The notes under the pieces are model-generated. The model was given only the letters and a program-made list of their open reading frames with translations, was not told the DNA's origin and searched no databases. A stretch of DNA of 64,000 bases from Thiocapsa sp. (GTDB taxonomy: Bacteria > Pseudomonadota > Gammaproteobacteria > Chromatiales > Chromatiaceae). The translations under genes and the position numbers were made by a program. The stretch lies in contig NZ_CP073760.1 in NCBI RefSeq assembly GCF_018399035.1, positions 2,601,001 through 2,665,000 of the forward strand, read 5' to 3'. How positions within the stretch are numbered: the stretch's first letter is position 1; each line of letters begins with the position of its first letter. Positions 38,348-47,229 of this stretch are shown here, one piece after another.

Positions 38348-38511
38348 CGTGCTCGGGACGGACTGACCGAATGCGTGGACTCAGGTCGACGAGCCCGGAT
38401 GAAACCCCGGAGGTTCCGAGGTATCAAATCCGAGCGCAATGCTGCGATACTAGGCGCGGAGTCCGATTCCGGACGCAGTCCCCCCTCATCGATCGACACG
38501 AGGACGAGACC

Positions 38512-38826
38512 ATGAACAAGAAAACCATCACGCCCGCCGCCGCCCTTGTCGGTGCCGCCATCGTCGGCAGCCTCGGCGCCTTCGGCATTGCCCAAGCCAC
38601 GGACAACCCGTTCGCGGCTCAGCCGCTCGACTCAGGCTATACGCAGCTCGCCGGTGCCGACACCGAAGGCAAATGCGGAGAAGGTAAATGCGGCGGGGCC
38701 AAGGATGCGGAAGGCAAATGCGGCGAGGGCAAATGCGGCGCCGACAAGGGCACCGAAGGTAAGTGCGGCGAAGGCAAGTGCGGCGCCGACAAGGGCAAAG
38801 ACGGCGCATCCGGCAGCGCCACCTAA
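38512..38826 (+). CDS. HvfA-like EGKCG-repeat RiPP metallophore precursor
   Basis: The 104-aa protein has a signal peptide (MNKKTITPAAALVGAAIVGS, cleavage after AQA near 29), the short conserved NPFAAQPLDSGYTQLA segment, and six EGKCG motifs in three pairs separated by Gly/Ala/Lys/Asp spacers. This architecture is that of the HvfA/bufferin-like family, whose EGKCG cysteines are modified by a DUF692 (MNIO) enzyme with a DUF2063 partner to give copper-binding oxazolone/thioamide groups in the periplasm. No such enzyme genes occur in this window. The start has GAGGACGAGA upstream. A weak hairpin follows the stop. Confidence 0.88.
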   Translation: MNKKTITPAAALVGAAIVGSLGAFGIAQATDNPFAAQPLDSGYTQLAGADTEGKCGEGKCGGAKDAEGKCGEGKCGADKGTEGKCGEGKCGADKGKDGASGSAT

Positions 38827-38873
38827 GGCGAGCTCGGCGACAACCGAAAACCCTGCGCCCTACCCCCGTTCAA

Positions 38874-38904
38874 GGCGCCGGTCTCGGCCGACGGCGCTCT
38901 TTTT
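38874..38904 (+). terminator. Putative intrinsic terminator after the EGKCG gene
   Basis: GGCGCCG pairs with CGGCGC across a short loop (one bulge), followed directly by TCTTTTT. It lies 48 bp after the stop codon and would end a single-gene transcript. Confidence 0.5.
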
Positions 38905-39131
38905 CGCGTTCCATCCCTTCGTCTGCCACGGGCTCTCGCTCTCGAACGGCGCCCCGACCCCGCTCGCCCTGCCCGGATGGGAAATCGTGTGTTGCAGCAT
39001 CGCTCCGAGCGAGTAGTATCGGGCGCCCCGCAAGCTGCCGGGGAAGAACCCATCCTCGACAGGCTCGCGCTTCGTGCCGGCCCCGTCGGTACGCATGCCC
39101 CAACCACCCAATCAACCGGTACCCCGCCCTC

Positions 39132-39569
39132 ATGGCCTCGAACTACGAAGACTTCTTTAACCTCGGCCGATTCGGCGTCGTCGGACACACCAAAGCCAAG
39201 CCCTTTCCGCTCCTCAGTTATCGACGGCTGAAGGCGATGGGCAAGACCGTCTATCCGATCGATCCCAGCACCATGCTCGTCGACCGTGATCCCGCGTATC
39301 CCACGCTCGCGTCCTTACCCCAACCCATCGATGGCCTCATCATCGAGGTGCCGAAGTCGGAGACCGTGGACTGGGTTGCCGCGGCCGCGGATGCGGGGAT
39401 CGGCCATGTCTGGATCCACATGGCTCACGAGACCCCGGAAGCGACGGCACTCGCCGCGGAGAAAGGCATCAATCTGCGCACCGGGACCTGTGCGGTCATG
39501 TATCTGAATCCGGGACCTTCAGTCCACGGCATCCACAAGCTCGTCATGAAGCTGACCGGGAAGTACTGA
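39132..39569 (+). CDS. CoA-binding domain protein
   Basis: The 145-aa protein is a single CoA-binding Rossmann-type domain, related to the N-terminal part of succinyl-CoA synthetase alpha and to YccU-like proteins. Motifs include FGVVGHTKAKPFPLLSY, KTVYPIDPSTM, DGLIIEVPKSETVDWV and a C-terminal RTGTCAVMYL. The start at 39132 was chosen for MASNYEDFFNLGRFG; the open frame upstream is a continuation into the gap. About 305 bp separate it from the EGKCG gene, and it converges on the next gene. Confidence 0.85.
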   Translation: MASNYEDFFNLGRFGVVGHTKAKPFPLLSYRRLKAMGKTVYPIDPSTMLVDRDPAYPTLASLPQPIDGLIIEVPKSETVDWVAAAADAGIGHVWIHMAHETPEATALAAEKGINLRTGTCAVMYLNPGPSVHGIHKLVMKLTGKY

Positions 39570-39578
39570 CCCCGGGGC

Positions 39579-40052
39579 TCACTCGGCGCGCACTTCGACG
39601 TCCTCGGTCCACCTCAGCGAAGGTGGTCCGGGCGGGATGTCCTCGAAGCTGTCGCCGTCTGCGGCGATGGTGAACTGCCGGCCTGAATCGGGTCCGCCGG
39701 TCTCGGGGTCGGGATTGAGATAGGCGATCCCGAGCCAGCCCGGAGCCAGGATCTTTGGACCCACAACGCCCCTATCCCGGGCCTCCTGGCTCAAGGCGTA
39801 GGAGCGTACGGTGATGCTGTCCCCCGGCGTCACCGGGGAGGCGGAGCGCAGCACCGAGATGACCTCCATGCGGTAAAGCACGTCGGAGTGCTCGCCCTGC
39901 GGCGTGGGCATCTGCGCTTCCAGCACCCGGACCTCGAGCTCCGCCGCAGCGGACTCTTTGAGCGCCTGCCCCGCCGGGGCGGTCCCCGACAGAACCAGGA
40001 GTACGCCAAGGGCGGCAACGGTCGCGATGCGAATCGAATGGACTTGGAACAT
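39579..40052 (-). CDS. Hypothetical exported protein
   Basis: I do not recognise this 157-aa protein. It has a signal peptide (SIRIATVAALGVLLVLSG, cleavage near 30), followed by a short soluble chain with beta-strand character (AAAELEVRVLEAQMPTPQGE, DVLYRMEVISVLRSASPV, ILAPGWLGIAYLNPDPETGG) and no Cys. The pattern SPVTPGDSITVRSYAL is what many small periplasmic domains of unknown function show. It converges on the CoA-binding gene with 9 bp between stops. Confidence 0.6.
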   Translation of the reverse strand: MFQVHSIRIATVAALGVLLVLSGTAPAGQALKESAAAELEVRVLEAQMPTPQGEHSDVLYRMEVISVLRSASPVTPGDSITVRSYALSQEARDRGVVGPKILAPGWLGIAYLNPDPETGGPDSGRQFTIAADGDSFEDIPPGPPSLRWTEDVEVRAE

Positions 40053-40157
40053 AGCGATCTCCTCTGCAGTTGACGACGGCTACCGCAGCCTCGACCGGGC
40101 TGCGACGGCCCCTGCTCACAGTTTAGTCCAGGGTAGAAAAACCGACGCTTTCACTCT

Positions 40158-40250
40158 ATGGAGACGGAAATCGAGATCAAGCGGTTCGAGAACCCCGACG
40201 ACTTCGAAATTGCGCCAGGCCACGACGCCGATGTCGACGTATCGGCGGAA
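40158..40250 (+). pseudogene. Possible remnant of a small cupin gene
   Basis: A short frame begins METEIEIKRFENPDD, as many small cupin proteins do, and jumps directly to FEIAPGHDADVDVSAE, which resembles the late cupin motif (PPGHDxWVxGDE). The middle of a cupin domain, about 70 residues, would be missing. After this the frame is a shadow of the next gene. This is a pattern match from memory and is weak. Confidence 0.3.
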
Positions 40251-40284
40251 ACGATGCGCGCGCCGATCACGAGCCGAGACCAGC

Positions 40285-40731
40285 ATGAGCCGATTGGACA
40301 CGAACGAAGACCCTTACCTGCGCGCCTTTCGCGGCAGCTTCACCTCCGCCTTGCGCTGGCATCAGCTCGACGATCTGTGGGCGCGGATCGACGCGCGCGC
40401 GGATGCGGGGTGGTTTCTCTACGCGGTCGGCGAACCGCCGCCCACTGCGGCGACCGATGCGGCCGGTGTGAGGGTCTTCGTCGCGGAGATCGACCGTCTG
40501 CTGCGTGCCGAGCATCGCGAGGATTTTTGCGGCATCGTCTATGCCGACGATCCGCGCGCACCGACCTTCGTCAAGATCTATGATCCGAACAATCTGGGCG
40601 TGGTGTGCGGTTTCAGCGACGCCCCTCCCCTGCCCGGCTGGGTCATGAGTTTGATTCCGCCGGTTGATCTGCCGAGCACGCGTCCCCCGCCGAAGAATCG
40701 GCGGCGCTGGTGGAATCGATTGTTCGGATAG
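40285..40731 (+). CDS. Conserved hypothetical protein
   Basis: This 148-aa soluble protein begins MSRLDTNEDPYLRAFRGSFTS and has no signal peptide. Recognisable blocks are ALRWHQLDDLWARI, GWFLYAVGEPPP, EDFCGIVYADD, FVKIYDPNNLGVVCGFSD and a C-terminal PPPKNRRRWWNRLFG. I believe similar proteins of unknown function occur in other gammaproteobacteria, but cannot name a family. The frame is clearly coding from codon use. It ends 78 bp before the nuclease gene on the same strand. Confidence 0.7.
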   Translation: MSRLDTNEDPYLRAFRGSFTSALRWHQLDDLWARIDARADAGWFLYAVGEPPPTAATDAAGVRVFVAEIDRLLRAEHREDFCGIVYADDPRAPTFVKIYDPNNLGVVCGFSDAPPLPGWVMSLIPPVDLPSTRPPPKNRRRWWNRLFG

Positions 40732-40809
40732 ACGGGGCACGGACTCGAATGGAACGCCGACCCGGCAGCGCACGTCGGCGATGGGATCTCCGGATGGAGG
40801 CACGAGGCA

Positions 40810-41502
40810 ATGGATCCGAGTCAGGTGTTCTCGATGCGTGTGGACGATCGCGAGGCATCAAGCCCGGTCCTCGCGGCCTTGCGCGGTCACCCGCAATTCC
40901 GAATCCAGGTCGAGCGCCTCCCGGTCGGCGACTACCTGATCGACGACAGCCTGCTCTTCGAGCGCAAGACGCTGATGGATCTCGCGGCGTCGATCAAGGA
41001 CGGGCGTCTCTTCGCGCAGGCCGAACGTCTGGCCAATGCCGGGCCGCGCGGTGCGCTGATCCTCGAAGGCACCGCGAAGGATCTGACCGAGAGCCGCATG
41101 CGGCGCGAGGCGATCCAGGGCGCTCTCGTGACCTTGACCTTGTTCTTCGGCCTGCCGCTGCTGCGCGCGCGTGATCCGGAGGAGTCTGCCCGGCTGATGC
41201 TCTACGCCGCGCGTCAGCAACGCTCCTTTGCACGGGGGGCAATGCCGCGACACGGCAAGCGGCCACGCGGCAAGACGCGTCTCCAGAGCCATATCCTGCA
41301 AGGGCTCCCCGGGATCGGACCGGAGCGGGCGAAACGACTGATCGAGCACTTCGGCAGTATCGAGGCCGTGATCGCGGCGGATGCCGAGGCATTGACCGCG
41401 GTGCCCGGCATCGGCGATGCGGTCGCCGAGTCGATCCGCTGGGCGGTCCGAGAGATCCCGGCGGGTATATACTCTTTGCCTTTTCCGAGTTGGAGCAAAA
41501 CG
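40810..41502 (+). CDS. ERCC4-type nuclease, reads in frame into argG
   Basis: The first 231 codons encode an XPF/Mus81-type nuclease: the metal-binding core [19 protein letters not shown] with the ERK...D signature (about residues 40-58) and, near 165-220, a tandem helix-hairpin-helix region ([39 protein letters not shown]). Such proteins cut branched DNA, with HhH for DNA binding. No stop codon occurs before the argG start, so the open frame continues to 42723 (637 aa). The tail [16 protein letters not shown] is translated from what looks like the argG promoter and ribosome-binding region. A lost stop codon or a true fusion are both possible. Confidence 0.8.
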
Positions 41503-42723
<1,221 letters not shown>

Positions 42724-42876
42724 ACGGCCACTCAACCGCGTCCGAGGCGACCTGCTTGGCCGGGGACAATCCCAATCCTCGCAGGGAAATACGAGTGGTC
42801 TTCCATCGGCAAGCAGTTGCGCGAGAAGGGACTGGTGCATTGAGCGAAACCAATCACCCACAGACCGGAGAACCTC

Positions 42877-43110
42877 ATGAACTGGCAGGACCGACTCAGC
42901 GCCGACGCCAATATCTGTCACGGAAAGGTGTGCGTCAAAGGCACGCGCGTCATGGTGTCCGTGATCCTCGATAATCTGGCGGAGGGTGAAACGCACCAGG
43001 CGATTCGAGAGGGGTATCGAGTCGAGGAGGAAGATATTCAGGCGGCGCTGCAATATGCCGCGGCACTGGCGAGCGACCGGATCGTCGCCCTGTCCCGGGA
43101 AGCGGCCTGA
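42877..43110 (+). CDS. DUF433 antitoxin-like protein
   Basis: The 77-aa protein is a DUF433 member (MNWQDRLSADANICHGKVCV, KGTRVMVSVILDNLAEG, EDIQAALQYAAALA), a small helical protein thought to act as antitoxin and repressor for a DUF5615 toxin. The next gene starts within its stop (TGATG). This pairing is common as a presumed type II toxin-antitoxin unit. Before it, at about 42781-42840, a short frame (GKYEWSSIGKQLREKGLVH, then stop) looks like the C-terminal end of another small gene and may be a remnant. Confidence 0.82.
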   Translation: MNWQDRLSADANICHGKVCVKGTRVMVSVILDNLAEGETHQAIREGYRVEEEDIQAALQYAAALASDRIVALSREAA

Positions 43111-43472
43111 TGCGCTTCAAGGTGGATGAGAACCTCCATCCCGAGGTCGCGGCGCGACTGTGTGCGGAGGGCCATGACGCGATGACGGTCTTCGAGCAGG
43201 GTTTGCGTGGCCATCCCGACGACGAGATAGCTGTCGTCTGTCAAGCCGAGCAACGAGTGATCCTGACGCTCGACCTGGATTTCAGCAACATCAGACGCTA
43301 TCCGCCGCAGGATTATGCCGGGATCATCGTTCTGCGGCCAGGGAGCAAGTGCCGCGCTTCGGTCATGCGCGCGCTGACTCAATTCATGCCGCTCCTCTCA
43401 ACGGTTCCATTGATCGGGCACCTCTGGATCGTCGAGGAGCAGCGCGTTCGTATTCGGAATGGAAGTGCTTAA
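43110..43472 (+). CDS. DUF5615 PIN-like toxin
   Basis: The 120-aa protein is a DUF5615 (Mut7-C/PIN-like) member: MRFKVDENLHPEVAARLCAE with the conserved DEN, then HDAMTVFEQGLRG, DDEIAVVCQ and RVILTLDLDFSNIRRYPP, which carry the acidic residues expected of a PIN-type RNase site. It overlaps the DUF433 stop by one base, so expression is coupled. Function as a toxin is by association, not shown. Confidence 0.82.
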   Translation: MRFKVDENLHPEVAARLCAEGHDAMTVFEQGLRGHPDDEIAVVCQAEQRVILTLDLDFSNIRRYPPQDYAGIIVLRPGSKCRASVMRALTQFMPLLSTVPLIGHLWIVEEQRVRIRNGSA

Positions 43473-43487
43473 CAGACGATCGCGACC

Positions 43488-43577
43488 ATGCCAACCGTCA
43501 CCCTTCAGGAAGCGCGGGCCAACTTGCCCGATCTTCTCCATCGTCTGACGCCAGGTGAAAGGGAATACACGCAATGA
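43488..43577 (+). pseudogene. Truncated Phd/VapB-type antitoxin remnant
   Basis: A 29-codon frame MPTVTLQEARANLPDLLHRL resembles the start of a Phd/YefM-type antitoxin, but it ends after TPGEREYTQ where a full antitoxin would continue for about 50 residues. It overlaps the following PIN fragment by four bases, the usual antitoxin-toxin order, so both are probably relics of one decayed module. Confidence 0.6.
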
Positions 43578-43669
43578 CAGATATCCTGCTCGATACCCAT
43601 TTCTCCCTGTGGTTCGTATGGGACTCCGATCCCATGACGGCGGCGGTCAAGGCGCTTGGGATGACCTAA
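43574..43669 (+). pseudogene. Truncated PIN-domain toxin remnant
   Basis: The 31-codon frame MTDILLDTHFSLWFVWDSDP is the first strand of a PIN-domain RNase (LLDTH with the catalytic Asp), then ends early after TAAVKALGMT. The remaining ~100 residues are absent and the convergent sugar dehydrogenase gene begins 11 bp on. Confidence 0.65.
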
Positions 43670-43680
43670 GGGTATAGACT

Positions 43681-44841
43681 TTAGCGGGGCTCGATGCGCA
43701 GCAAAGACCCCTCTCCCGAGTCGATCAGCACATAAAGAAAACCGTCCGGCCCTTGCCGGACATCTCTCACGCGATTGCCGATGGTGAGCTTTTCCTCGTC
43801 GACGACCCTCGCGCCGTCCAGGACGATACGCCTTACCTGCCCAAACACCAGCGCGCCGCTGAAGAGGTTGCCTTGCCAGCCGGGGTAGCGATCACCGGTA
43901 TAGAAGGCGAGACCGCTCGGCGCCTTGGAGGGTGTCCAGTTGATCAGCGGGTCGACCACCCCGGGGCGACTGGTCTCGTCGGAGACGCGCGGTCCGTGAT
44001 ATTCCATGCTGTAGGTGACCTCGGGCCAGCCGTAGTTCTTGCCCGGCTCGATCAGGTTGAGCTCGTCCCCGCCGCGGGAACCGTGCTCGTTGGCCCAGAT
44101 GCGTCCGCTCGCGGGATCGATGGCCAAGCCTTGGATGTTGCGGTGGCCGTAGCTGTAGATCTCGGGACGCGCGCCTTTTCGATCGACAAAGGGGTTGTCC
44201 GGATGCGGACGCCCGTCTTCCGTCAGTCTCAGGACCTTGCCGAAATGGGTCTCCAGCCGCTGGGCCTGGTCACGGATGTTGCCGCCGGCAAAGGAGGCCG
44301 GCGGGTTTCCGCCGTCGCCGATGCTCATCAGCAGACTCTTATCCGGCAGCCACAGCAGGCGCGAGCCGAAATGTTGTCCGCCGCTCTTGACGTCGGCGTT
44401 CTCGAAGATGACCTCGACGTCTTGAAGCCGGTCGCCGTCGAGTCGTCCGCGTGCGAGTGCGGTCCGATTGGCCTTCGGGGTTCCGGTCGCGAAGGTGAGA
44501 TAGACGAGTCGGTTGCGCTCGAAATCCGGGTGAAGGGCGACATCCATCAGACCGCCTTGACCGTGGGACAAGACGGAAGGCAGACCGGAGACGGGTTTGC
44601 GCACCAAGGCACCGTCGCGCAGGATGCGCAGACGTCCCGGGCGCTCGGTGATCAGCGCCGATCCGTCCGGGAGCCAGGCGATGGACCAGGGATGCTCCAG
44701 GCCATCCGTCACGATCTCGCTGCTCCATCCCTTCGCCTCGGGCACGTCTGCGGTGGGTTCGACAGGACCTTCGACCGGTGCGCAGTGGACGAGCGGGAGC
44801 CAAAGTACACCGAAAAGAGCGAGTGCGATCGGACGGATCAT
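43681..44841 (-). CDS. PQQ-dependent sugar dehydrogenase (YliI-like)
   Basis: The 386-aa periplasmic protein is a soluble aldose-type sugar dehydrogenase of the YliI/glucose-sorbosone family, a six-bladed propeller. A signal peptide (IALALFGVLWLPLVHCA) is followed by LEHPWSIAWLPDGSALITERPGRL, GGLMDVALHPDF with a likely catalytic His, YSYGHRNIQGLAIDP, WANEHGSRGGDELN and PSGLAFYTGDRYPGWQG. The start at 44841 overlaps the stop of the DUF971 gene by 4 nt (ATGA). PQQ biosynthesis genes are not in this window. Substrate and cofactor are inferred from family. Confidence 0.88.
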   Translation of the reverse strand: MIRPIALALFGVLWLPLVHCAPVEGPVEPTADVPEAKGWSSEIVTDGLEHPWSIAWLPDGSALITERPGRLRILRDGALVRKPVSGLPSVLSHGQGGLMDVALHPDFERNRLVYLTFATGTPKANRTALARGRLDGDRLQDVEVIFENADVKSGGQHFGSRLLWLPDKSLLMSIGDGGNPPASFAGGNIRDQAQRLETHFGKVLRLTEDGRPHPDNPFVDRKGARPEIYSYGHRNIQGLAIDPASGRIWANEHGSRGGDELNLIEPGKNYGWPEVTYSMEYHGPRVSDETSRPGVVDPLINWTPSKAPSGLAFYTGDRYPGWQGNLFSGALVFGQVRRIVLDGARVVDEEKLTIGNRVRDVRQGPDGFLYVLIDSGEGSLLRIEPR

Positions 44842-45302
44842 GGGGTCGCCTCCTCGGTAGTCTCGGTCGGGTTTGTCGCTGTCCGGTCGGGCAGCTCGGA
44901 CGGCGCCTCGCCGCGCGCCTTCATGGTCTCGAAGGGATCCGGTGCCGTGCGCCTGTATCCGGCCGCGCCGATTTTTTCCAGATAATCGAACCAAAACGGC
45001 TGCCAGGCCCGCCCCAGTTTGTAGAGGTAGTCCCAGTCATAGAGGCCGGATTTGTGGCCGTCGTCGAAGAAGATCTTCACCGCATAACTGCCGACCTGCT
45101 GCAGGTCGGTGATGTTGACCTCCTCCTTCTTGACCTGGAGCTTCGCGGTGCTCGGCGAGTGGCCGCGGACCTCCGCAGACGGCGAATAGACCCGCAGGTA
45201 CTCGCACGGCAGTTTGAAGCGTGCCCCGTCGTCGAAGGTCACCTCCAGGATGCGTGATTTTTGATGCAGGCTGATATCGGTCGGTCGAGCGCGTTGATCC
45301 AT
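44838..45302 (-). CDS. DUF971 protein
   Basis: The 154-aa protein is a DUF971 domain (gamma-butyrobetaine hydroxylase-like, N-terminal) protein: TDISLHQKSRILEVTFDDGA, FKLPCEYLRVYSPSAEVRGH, GSYAVKIFFDDGHKSGLYDWDYLYKLG. In some bacteria DUF971 proteins accompany Fe-S or P-loop (Mrp/ApbC) functions. The start MDQRARPT at 45302 has GAGGAG upstream. A ~40-residue Ala/Thr/Glu tail follows the domain. It overlaps the sugar dehydrogenase gene, so the two form one operon. Confidence 0.85.
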   Translation of the reverse strand: MDQRARPTDISLHQKSRILEVTFDDGARFKLPCEYLRVYSPSAEVRGHSPSTAKLQVKKEEVNITDLQQVGSYAVKIFFDDGHKSGLYDWDYLYKLGRAWQPFWFDYLEKIGAAGYRRTAPDPFETMKARGEAPSELPDRTATNPTETTEEATP

Positions 45303-45339
45303 GATCCACTCCTCGGACACTGGCGATGATTCAGGGTGT

Positions 45340-45424
45340 TAAACCGCGTCCAGTGCGAGATGCTAACTTTCGAGTGAGCTCGAAGTTTGGTGAAGCCACG
45401 CCCCTTAGCGGGGGACGCGGTTTA
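45340..45424. repeat. 85-bp TAAACCGCG element, copy D1
   Basis: It starts TAAACCGCGTCC and ends GGACGCGGTTTA, exactly 85 bp, with its 28-codon frame open throughout (KPRPVRDANFRVSS to GGRGL). Its interior differs from copies A, B, D2 and E. A 23-bp AT-rich linker joins it to D2. Confidence 0.8.
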
Positions 45425-45447
45425 AAATTTTATATTTTTTAATACTT

Positions 45448-45532
45448 TAAACCGCGCCGGCTCCAGCGGTTCTGAAATCCGCCGGGGCCGATCCCATCCA
45501 AAAACATCGCATACCGCACTGGGCGCGGTTTA
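45448..45532. repeat. 85-bp TAAACCGCG element, copy D2
   Basis: It is nearly identical to 4802-4886. The right-hand end supplies, on the minus strand, the TAA stop codon (45530-45532) of hemH. Confidence 0.85.
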
Positions 45533-46630
45533 AGCCGCAGCCCCGAGCGCGACGGCGCGGCCGTGCCGCGCGGCCAGCGCAGCGTTGTCGGCGGCGACCT
45601 GCGTCACCTCCGGCCAGCCGGCCGCGTGCCGTTCAACCAGGCCTGCCAGCATCTCGATGTGCGAGGCCGCGTCGTTGAGGCAATGGATGTAGCTGAACTC
45701 CTTGCCCCCGGCGCCGAGGAAATAGCCACGGTTCTCTTCGTCGATCTCCTCGATGGTTTCCAGGCAATCGGCCGAGAATCCGGGCGATAGGACCTGGACC
45801 GATCGCACGCCTTCGGCACCCCATGCCTTCAAGGTCTCGTCCGTGTAGGGCTTGAGCCACTCTTTGAAGCCGACGCGGGACTGGAAGGTCAATGCCCAGC
45901 GATCCGACGGCAGACCGAGACGATCGGTCACCAGTCGCGCGGTCTTCTGGCAGTGACAGAAATAAGGGTCGCCATTCTCGAAATAATCCTTGGGAATCCC
46001 ATGGAAAGAAAACAGCAAACGCTCGGGCTCGCCCTGTTCGGCCCAGTGGTTGCGGATGCTCTCGGCCACCGCGTCGATGTAGGCCGGCTCGTCATGGTAC
46101 TGGTTGATGAAGCGCAGCTCGGGAAGCCAACGCCAACGCTGCAGCTCGCGCGTAACGGCGTCGAACACGGAGGCGGTGGTCGATCCGGAATACTGCGGAT
46201 AGAGCGGAAAGACCAAGACCCGGCGCGCGTTGGCTTGGCGCAGCTCGGCCAGGGCCGCAGGGATGGACGGGTTGCCGTAGCGCATCCCCAGCGCGACCTT
46301 GACCGGTCCGACGAATCGCTCGCTCAGACGGGTCTGGACGGCTGCGGCCTGCCGCCGGGCGATGCTCAGGAGCGGCGAGCCGTCCTCCGCCCAGACCGCC
46401 CGGTACGCCTTTGCCGAGCGGGCCGGACGCACGCGCAGGATGACGGCGTGCAGGATCGGGAGCCAGAGCGCGCGCGGCAGCTCCACGACGCGCGGGTCGG
46501 CCAGGAACTCGGCCAGATAGCGGCGCACGGCCGGCACGCTCGGCGCATCCGGGGTGCCGAGGTTGGCGAGCAGGACCCCGAGGCATTCCGGGGTATCGTG
46601 GCGAAAATCAGGGGTACTTACGAACGTCAT
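45530..46630 (-). CDS. hemH: Ferrochelatase
   Basis: The 366-aa enzyme inserts Fe2+ into protoporphyrin IX to make haem. Diagnostic stretches are GVLLANLGTPDAP, LYPQYSGSTTASVFD, the active-site SFHGIPKDYFENGDPYFCHC with the metal-binding His, and SPGFSADCLETIEEI. The start MTFVSTPDF at 46630 overlaps the end of the hemerythrin gene by 4 nt. The stop TAA is shared with the 85-bp element, so the C-terminal tail (RHGRAVALGAAA) may have been set by its insertion. Length is normal for the family. Confidence 0.95.
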   Translation of the reverse strand: MTFVSTPDFRHDTPECLGVLLANLGTPDAPSVPAVRRYLAEFLADPRVVELPRALWLPILHAVILRVRPARSAKAYRAVWAEDGSPLLSIARRQAAAVQTRLSERFVGPVKVALGMRYGNPSIPAALAELRQANARRVLVFPLYPQYSGSTTASVFDAVTRELQRWRWLPELRFINQYHDEPAYIDAVAESIRNHWAEQGEPERLLFSFHGIPKDYFENGDPYFCHCQKTARLVTDRLGLPSDRWALTFQSRVGFKEWLKPYTDETLKAWGAEGVRSVQVLSPGFSADCLETIEEIDEENRGYFLGAGGKEFSYIHCLNDAASHIEMLAGLVERHAAGWPEVTQVAADNAALAARHGRAVALGAAA

Positions 46631-47178
46631 GACTCCGTCTCGGCCGAGAGTCGCGCGTAGAGCGCGTGATAACGCGCCGGATCCAGGGTCCCGAACAAGG
46701 GGTCGTCCTGAGTCGGCGCCTGCGCCTCGATCTGTGCCCAATCCTCTTCGGACAAACGTTCGAGCGCAATCGGGAATGCCTCCTCGTCCTCGAGCCGCTT
46801 GTGGGCCCGCAGTGTCCCGATCAGCTCGCGCCCGTGCGCCTCGACGTCTTCGCGCAGCAAGACCTCCTCATGAAGGATCCCGTCGAGCGACTCGCGAAAG
46901 CGTTTGCTCAGCTGCCCGAGCGCCTTGTGCTGACGCATCAGGACGTCGAAGACATCATGGCGTTCGGTGCCTTTCTCCAAAACGCGCTCGAAGATGATGT
47001 CCTCGGTCGGGTGATGGACGATGTCGGAGTAGTTGTCCATGTACTCGAGCATCTCGGCCATCAGCTCGTAATCGGGCTCCGCGCCCTCGTGAAACCGGTT
47101 CAGCAGGTCTTCGAACAGATCGAGCAGCTTTGTGAGACGGACGTGGTCCTCGGCGAGTCGAGTCATTACCGGGTACAT
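46627..47178 (-). CDS. Hemerythrin-domain protein
   Basis: The 183-aa protein is a hemerythrin HHE four-helix bundle holding a di-iron site that binds O2 or senses redox or iron state. Candidate ligands are the His of DHVRLTKLLD, HHPTEDIIFE, QHKALGQLSK and AHKRLEDEEAFP. Length (about 155 in the domain plus a C-terminal tail) fits DUF-type hemerythrin proteins. Its stop overlaps the hemH start by 4 nt, so the two are translationally coupled; a link between iron handling and haem synthesis is plausible but not shown. Confidence 0.88.
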   Translation of the reverse strand: MYPVMTRLAEDHVRLTKLLDLFEDLLNRFHEGAEPDYELMAEMLEYMDNYSDIVHHPTEDIIFERVLEKGTERHDVFDVLMRQHKALGQLSKRFRESLDGILHEEVLLREDVEAHGRELIGTLRAHKRLEDEEAFPIALERLSEEDWAQIEAQAPTQDDPLFGTLDPARYHALYARLSAETES

Positions 47179-47229
47179 GGGCCTTCTCCTCGTAACAGCG
47201 GTCGACGTGACGGCAGTATGCCATCATCC

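Noticed and set aside
38650..38800. Regular repeats that could be taken for a CRISPR array
   Set aside because: They are short in-frame repeats encoding EGKCG motifs in a protein with signal peptide; there are no unique spacers or cas genes.
43681..44841. Lipoprotein signal in the sugar dehydrogenase (LVHC)
   Set aside because: His before the cysteine does not fit the lipobox, so an ordinary signal peptide is the safer call.
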